Program-made: the position numbers and the translations under genes | Shown here: positions 1-3,744 of the stretch, in pieces | How the letters are laid out: each line of letters begins with the position of its first letter | How positions within the stretch are numbered: the stretch's first letter is position 1 | The notes under the pieces: generated by a model | The model's database searches: none | What the model was told of the DNA's origin: nothing | What the model saw: only the letters and a program-made list of their open reading frames with translations | Assembly: GCA_003566875.1 (NCBI GenBank) | Contig: PXBQ01000096.1 | Coordinates: 1-6,015 of the forward strand | DNA from: Spirochaetaceae bacterium | GTDB lineage: Bacteria > Spirochaetota > Spirochaetia > DSM-27196 > PXBQ01 | DNA: 6,015 bases | Direction of reading: 5' to 3'

Positions 1-139
1 ACGTCTTTTTCAATCGGCTCACGAGTTCCGACTTGGTCGAAAGCGACTTCGGTAGGTCTTTGATCTCGGCTTGGATCTGGAACTTCCGTGCAAGAACCTC
101 CTGTAGCGCCTTCAATTTTTCGATAACGTCTTGAATCAT
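1..139 (-). CDS. Coiled-coil protein, probable C4-type zinc-ribbon (DUF164-like) family, N-terminal part only
   Basis: The start codon is at 139-137 and the frame stays open to the window edge, so 46 complete codons are visible. An AAGGAG Shine-Dalgarno sequence lies 5 nt upstream and fixes the start. The visible peptide begins MIQDVIEKLKALQEVLARKF and is highly charged and heptad-like, as expected of an antiparallel coiled coil. It then has a Leu-Pro-Lys turn (residues 29-31) and an 'ELVSRLKK' segment (38-45). This pattern and the position just downstream of rpoD resemble the spirochaete proteins annotated as C4-type zinc ribbon domain proteins, which have a long N-terminal coiled coil and a C-terminal four-cysteine zinc ribbon. 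The zinc ribbon would lie outside the window, so the family assignment is inference. The molecular role of this family is not well established. The 103-nt gap after rpoD means it may be read through from rpoD or have its own promoter. The existence of the gene is well supported; its family is only moderately so. Confidence 0.6.
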   Translation of the reverse strand, partial: MIQDVIEKLKALQEVLARKFQIQAEIKDLPKSLSTKSELVSRLKKT

Positions 140-144
140 ACTCA

Positions 145-150
145 CTCCTT
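145..150 (-). promoter_or_regulatory. Ribosome binding site of the coiled-coil gene
   Basis: On the minus strand AAGGAG is followed by 5 nt and then the ATG at 139-137. It is a near-perfect Shine-Dalgarno core, the strongest in the window, and it decides the start of a gene otherwise seen only as a fragment. Confidence 0.75.
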
Positions 151-212
151 GTGCGGCGCTCAGGCCGTGGGTCACTTATGTCATCGGCATCGCCGGAAAC
201 CGGATAGATTCG

Positions 213-242
213 CTATTAATCACATCAATCGAGTCACGTCAA
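213..242 (-). promoter_or_regulatory. Possible weak sigma-70 promoter between rpoD and the coiled-coil gene
   Basis: Directly after the rpoD stop codon the minus strand has TTGACG (237-242, 5 of 6 matches to the -35 consensus). An 18-nt spacer leads to TAATAG (213-218); the alternative TTAATA at 214-219 gives a 17-nt spacer. Both -10 options are poor, with 3 or fewer matches. The 103-nt gap holds no convincing terminator: the only stems seen are about 4 bp (around 154-167 and the CCGG pair near 193-203) and neither is followed by a T run. Read-through from rpoD is therefore as plausible as a separate promoter. Confidence 0.22.
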
Positions 243-1976
243 TCAATTATCGAGGTAGTCCTTCAGGCGCCGGCTCCTCTTGGGGTGTCGAAGTCTTCTC
301 AACGCCTTGGCTTCGATCTGCCGGATCCGCTCGCGCGTGACGTTGAAGTACAAACCGACCTCTTCGAGCGTGAGCGAGTATCCGTCCTCAAGACCGAATC
401 GCATCTTCAGGACCTCCTGCTCACGCGCGGGTAACGTCGATAGAACGCCGCGCAACTGCTCCTGAAGAATCGTGAACGCGGTCTGGTGCGCCGGGTTCTC
501 GACGTCCTTATCCTCGATGAAATCGCCTAGCAACGAGTCTTCTTCTTCACCGATCGGCGTTTCGAGCGATATCGGCTCGCGCGCTACATTCTTCACCGAC
601 TTCACGCGGGCGACCGACCACCCAAGTCTCGATGCGATCTCCTCGTCGTTCGGCTCACGGCCGAGAACCTGCATCAACTGGCGCGATTCCCGAACCACCT
701 TGTTAATCTGTTCTATCATGTGAACCGGAACGCGAATTGTCCGCGCTTGGTCGGATATAGACCGAGTAATCGCCTGGCGAATCCACCACGTCGCGTACGT
801 TGAAAACTTGTATCCTTTTCTATACTCGAACTTCTCGACGGCTTTGATCAAGCCGATATTCCCCTCTTGCACGAGATCAAAGAAGTGCAACCCACGGTTG
901 GTGTATTTTTTGGCAATGCTGACAACGAGCCGCAAGTTGGCCTTGATTAGCCGATCCTTGGCGTTCTGCATCATGATCTTGCCGCGCGTGATCTCTTCGG
1001 ACATCTCGAGTATTTCGTCGATTGCGTTCTCGAACTCGACCTCAAAGCCTTTTAGCTTTTTCTCGGTGACCTGAATCTGCCGTATTTTTTCCTTAATCTG
1101 ATCAGCGGATAATCCCAGCGAACTCTCAATCTTGTGACGATCGGCGGTAATTGCAAGTCCGCGACCAAGACTCCGCAGCTCCCTCATATTGGATACTTTG
1201 AGACGCTTCTCGATTCTTTCTTGCTCTTTTCGGTACTTGATTATTTTTTTGGCCGACCCCATGAACTTTTCCGAGAGAAGAAGGATCTCCTCTTGAAGGA
1301 TATTGATTTGGCCCAAGCCCTTCACCAACTCCTGCCGCCGCCGCGTCAAGGTCGAATCGGTCAGGATATCGCCACCGCGCGTAATTACCTTTTTCTTGAG
1401 ATCCATGTACATCTTGAGATCCGGGATATGCTCCCGTAACGGATCTCGATAATACCCGGCCAGTCTTCGTCGTTCGGCAAGGTACTCGGAAATTTCCTTT
1501 TTCGAAAGATTCAGTTCCTTCGGATCCTTGCGCGAAAAGGCCCGTTGCGCGAGCAGGTAGAATTCCGGAATCAAGACCCCGGAATGTTTAATCACCTGCT
1601 TAATTATATTCTCACCCTCCTCCATCTTCTTTGACAGTTCTACCTCTTGTTCGGCGGTTAACAGGTTTTCTTTGCCGATCTCGCGAAGATAGAGGCGGAT
1701 GGGATCGTCGATCGCGGACTCTTTTCCGTCGCCGAGCACAACTTTCTTTTTTCGTTCGGGCGCCTTGACCGGTTCCGCGACGGTATCGGCGGATACATCC
1801 TCATCTTCGAGCGTTACGTTGTACGTTGAAAGAATGGTGATCACCTCCTCGATCTTCTCGGTATTGACGACATGGTCGGGAAGAAAGTCATTGACCTCGT
1901 CAAAGCTGATCGTTCGTTTTTTCTTCGCGTAATCGATCAGACGCAACATAGCCGGGTCGTTTTTCAGTTCAATCAT
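243..1976 (-). CDS. rpoD: RNA polymerase primary sigma factor (sigma-70, RpoD)
   Basis: This is the housekeeping sigma factor, which directs RNA polymerase to -10/-35 promoters; 577 residues, full length. Region 1.1-like N-terminus at about 1-60, then an acidic/basic linker. Region 1.2 is at about 88-122 (DDPIRLYLREIG). A charged non-conserved insert of about 200 residues (123-325) follows. Region 2 (about 338-410) holds KFSTYATWWIRQAITRSI, with Y394, W397 and W398 for -10 melting and Q401 and T404 for -10 recognition, matching E. coli Y430, W433, W434, Q437 and T440. Region 3 is at about 411-495 (REPISLETPIGEEEDSLLGD). Region 4 (about 505-570) has the helix-turn-helix VTRERIRQIEAKALRRLRHP, with R548, E549, R552 and Q553 matching the E. 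coli -35-reading residues R584, E585, R588 and Q589. The ATG overlaps the dnaG stop by 8 nt and has a good Shine-Dalgarno sequence inside dnaG. All contact residues checked are intact, so it should read standard TTGACA/TATAAT-type promoters. Confidence 0.98.
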   Translation of the reverse strand: MIELKNDPAMLRLIDYAKKKRTISFDEVNDFLPDHVVNTEKIEEVITILSTYNVTLEDEDVSADTVAEPVKAPERKKKVVLGDGKESAIDDPIRLYLREIGKENLLTAEQEVELSKKMEEGENIIKQVIKHSGVLIPEFYLLAQRAFSRKDPKELNLSKKEISEYLAERRRLAGYYRDPLREHIPDLKMYMDLKKKVITRGGDILTDSTLTRRRQELVKGLGQINILQEEILLLSEKFMGSAKKIIKYRKEQERIEKRLKVSNMRELRSLGRGLAITADRHKIESSLGLSADQIKEKIRQIQVTEKKLKGFEVEFENAIDEILEMSEEITRGKIMMQNAKDRLIKANLRLVVSIAKKYTNRGLHFFDLVQEGNIGLIKAVEKFEYRKGYKFSTYATWWIRQAITRSISDQARTIRVPVHMIEQINKVVRESRQLMQVLGREPNDEEIASRLGWSVARVKSVKNVAREPISLETPIGEEEDSLLGDFIEDKDVENPAHQTAFTILQEQLRGVLSTLPAREQEVLKMRFGLEDGYSLTLEEVGLYFNVTRERIRQIEAKALRRLRHPKRSRRLKDYLDN

Positions 1977-3744
1977 GCGCGATCACCTTCAATCTCTTGA
2001 GTTCCATATCGATATCAATTTTGTCCTGAAGCAGTTTTTCGATTTCAATTCTCCCGTCACTATCGGATCGTGCTCTACGCAGTTGAGCGTCTACCTTCTT
2101 CTGCTTCCGTTCGAGGCTTTCGCGACGGACCCACTTGACCGCATCCTCGATCAACTGTTTCGCATTCACTGAGTACTCGTCAGACGACGACTTCCGAAGC
2201 ACCAGTTCGCGTGTCTCCGGTTCGTCGATCCTCTCGAGCAAGCGGTCGAGCGAGTTGTCCTGCCGTCGGAAACACTCCTCAAGCGCGATGAATACATCAC
2301 GCGAACGCCGATCCTCGAGATCGGCGCACTCGATCCGGCTCCGCACGTACGGAAAAAACTCTCGGTTCACCGCGGTCGCGAGCATGAGGAAAAGGTCATG
2401 GTTTATGTTCGATTCGTCTGCCTTTGTGTTTGCCTTCGCCTGACTTTCCCTTGCGTTTTCTGAAGTTCCGCGCCTCCTCTTCCGGAAGTCGTGCATCACC
2501 GCCTCAGGATTCACACCGAGGAGATCGGCAACCACAGTCAAACTCCCTTCTCGTTTGACTTCAGAATCCATTACATTAATATAAGGGAAAACGGCATCAA
2601 ATACAAACGCCTTCCCGTCGGGTGACGCGATGTCGGTACGAGACGCGGCGTCGTTTACGAGAAATTCCAGCGTATTTATAGTATATGTGCAGTGTTTCTT
2701 CAACTCATCCGGCCCGCTTTTTTTCATTATGTCGGCCGGATCGTCACCACGAGGGAGTAGACAGACGCGCGTCTCTATTCCGACCTTTTCGAGAAGCACG
2801 GCCGCGCGCGACGTTGCCCTCGCGCCGGCCGAATCCGAATCGAAAACGAGCACTACGGTCCCGGCGAACCGACGAAGCAGCTGCACGTGTGTTTCCGTGA
2901 GCGCGGTACCGAGCGGCGCAACCGAATTGAGCAGCCCCGATTGCCACATCGCGAGAACGTCAAGGTATCCCTCGACGACAAAAACCGTGTCATTTCTCCG
3001 GATTTCGTGGCGTGCCTGAAACAAACCGAACATCTGCCGGCTCTTCGAGTAGAGTTCCGTCTCCGGCGAGTTGATGTACTTCGGCGCCTCGGGGTTCATC
3101 GCGCGGCCCCCAAAAGCTATACATTCGCCGCGCGCCGAGTAGATAGGAAACATGATTCGATCGTAAAATAGCGCCCGCCCCGGGTAGTTGCGTGAAAAAA
3201 GGCCCGATGTCGCGAGAAACTCGTGCGTATAGCCTTTTTTCCCCAGAAACGACGCGAGCCATCCGGGATTTCTCGGCGCATACCCGACCTGAAACTCGGA
3301 GAGAGTCGTATCAGTGAAGCCACGCCCCTCGAGATACTGCCGCGCCGGCGCGGCACTCGCGGAGTTCCGTAGTATATGCGAGAAGCTCCCGGTTACCCGT
3401 GCATACAACTCGATTAAGGCTTTCCGGTGCGCCGCCTTTCCGTCGTCAGGTTCTGCCTCGACCGCGACACCGTACTTCTCACCGAGATGCGCCGCCGCCT
3501 CCGGGAACGTCATTTTCTCTATTTCCATCACGAAAGTGAAGACGCTGCCACCCTTGCCGCATCCAAAACAGTAAAACGTCCCGTTAGCTGGGTTGACTTT
3601 GAACGAAGGAGTTTTTTCGGTATGAAACGGGCACAGCCCTTTGAGCCGTGACCCGTCTTTTCGAAGAGTGACATACGAACCGACAACCTCGGTTATGTCG
3701 GCTCGTCGAGAAATTTCGTCGATGACGCTGTCAGGGATCCTCAT
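1969..3744 (-). CDS. dnaG: DNA primase (DnaG)
   Basis: Makes the short RNA primers for lagging-strand DNA synthesis and works with the replicative helicase DnaB. It is 591 residues, close to the E. coli length. The N-terminal CHC2 zinc-binding domain (about 1-95) has ligands C38, H41, C59 and C62. The catalytic core spans about 110-370: a basic template-binding stretch (YINSPETELYSKSRQMFGL, about 223-241) and a TOPRIM fold with E258 in VVEGYLDVL, D302 and D304 in VFDSDSAGARA, and D335/D338 in RGDDPADIM, all consistent with the metal-binding acidic residues. A basic, low-complexity linker (about 421-446) leads to a divergent, helical, charged C-terminal domain (about 447-591), presumed to be the helicase-binding region. 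The ATG overlaps the upstream stop codon as ATGA. No good Shine-Dalgarno sequence is near: the closest GGAG is 14 nt away. Translation probably depends on ribosomes finishing the upstream envelope gene. The start is supported by the family-typical opening IPDSVIDEI followed by the zinc domain. Confidence 0.97.
   Translation of the reverse strand: MRIPDSVIDEISRRADITEVVGSYVTLRKDGSRLKGLCPFHTEKTPSFKVNPANGTFYCFGCGKGGSVFTFVMEIEKMTFPEAAAHLGEKYGVAVEAEPDDGKAAHRKALIELYARVTGSFSHILRNSASAAPARQYLEGRGFTDTTLSEFQVGYAPRNPGWLASFLGKKGYTHEFLATSGLFSRNYPGRALFYDRIMFPIYSARGECIAFGGRAMNPEAPKYINSPETELYSKSRQMFGLFQARHEIRRNDTVFVVEGYLDVLAMWQSGLLNSVAPLGTALTETHVQLLRRFAGTVVLVFDSDSAGARATSRAAVLLEKVGIETRVCLLPRGDDPADIMKKSGPDELKKHCTYTINTLEFLVNDAASRTDIASPDGKAFVFDAVFPYINVMDSEVKREGSLTVVADLLGVNPEAVMHDFRKRRRGTSENARESQAKANTKADESNINHDLFLMLATAVNREFFPYVRSRIECADLEDRRSRDVFIALEECFRRQDNSLDRLLERIDEPETRELVLRKSSSDEYSVNAKQLIEDAVKWVRRESLERKQKKVDAQLRRARSDSDGRIEIEKLLQDKIDIDMELKRLKVIAHD
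1984..1989 (-). promoter_or_regulatory. Ribosome binding site of rpoD, inside the dnaG 3' end
   Basis: AAGGTG on the minus strand (within GAAGGTGATC) lies 7 nt before the rpoD ATG at 1976-1974. It sits within dnaG coding sequence, just before the 8-nt dnaG/rpoD overlap. RpoD can therefore be initiated both by ribosomes ending dnaG and independently, which fits sigma factor being needed in larger amounts than primase. Confidence 0.65.
2675..2703 (-). promoter_or_regulatory. Candidate internal sigma-70 promoter for rpoD within dnaG
   Basis: The minus strand reads TTGAAG (2698-2703, 4 of 6 matches), a 17-nt spacer, then TATAAA (2675-2680, 5 of 6 matches). It is in the coding sequence for dnaG residues of about 348-357, in an AT-rich patch unlike the rest of the gene, about 700 nt before the rpoD start. 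In E. coli, rpoD is known to have extra promoters inside dnaG, so a position like this is plausible. A second, weaker match nearby (TTGTAT at 2601-2606, 17 nt, TATATT at 2578-2583) could act with it. Both could simply reflect codons for Tyr, Ile, Phe and Asn. Confidence 0.3.

Noticed and set aside
154..203. Possible terminator hairpins in the rpoD downstream gap
   Set aside because: The stems are only about 4 bp (CGGC/GCCG and CCGG/CCGG) and neither is followed by a T run on the minus strand.
243..1976. Alternative sigma factor (such as RpoS- or RpoH-like)
   Set aside because: A region 1.1-like N-terminus, a large non-conserved insert and complete match at promoter-contact residues, with a dnaG neighbour, all indicate the primary sigma factor.
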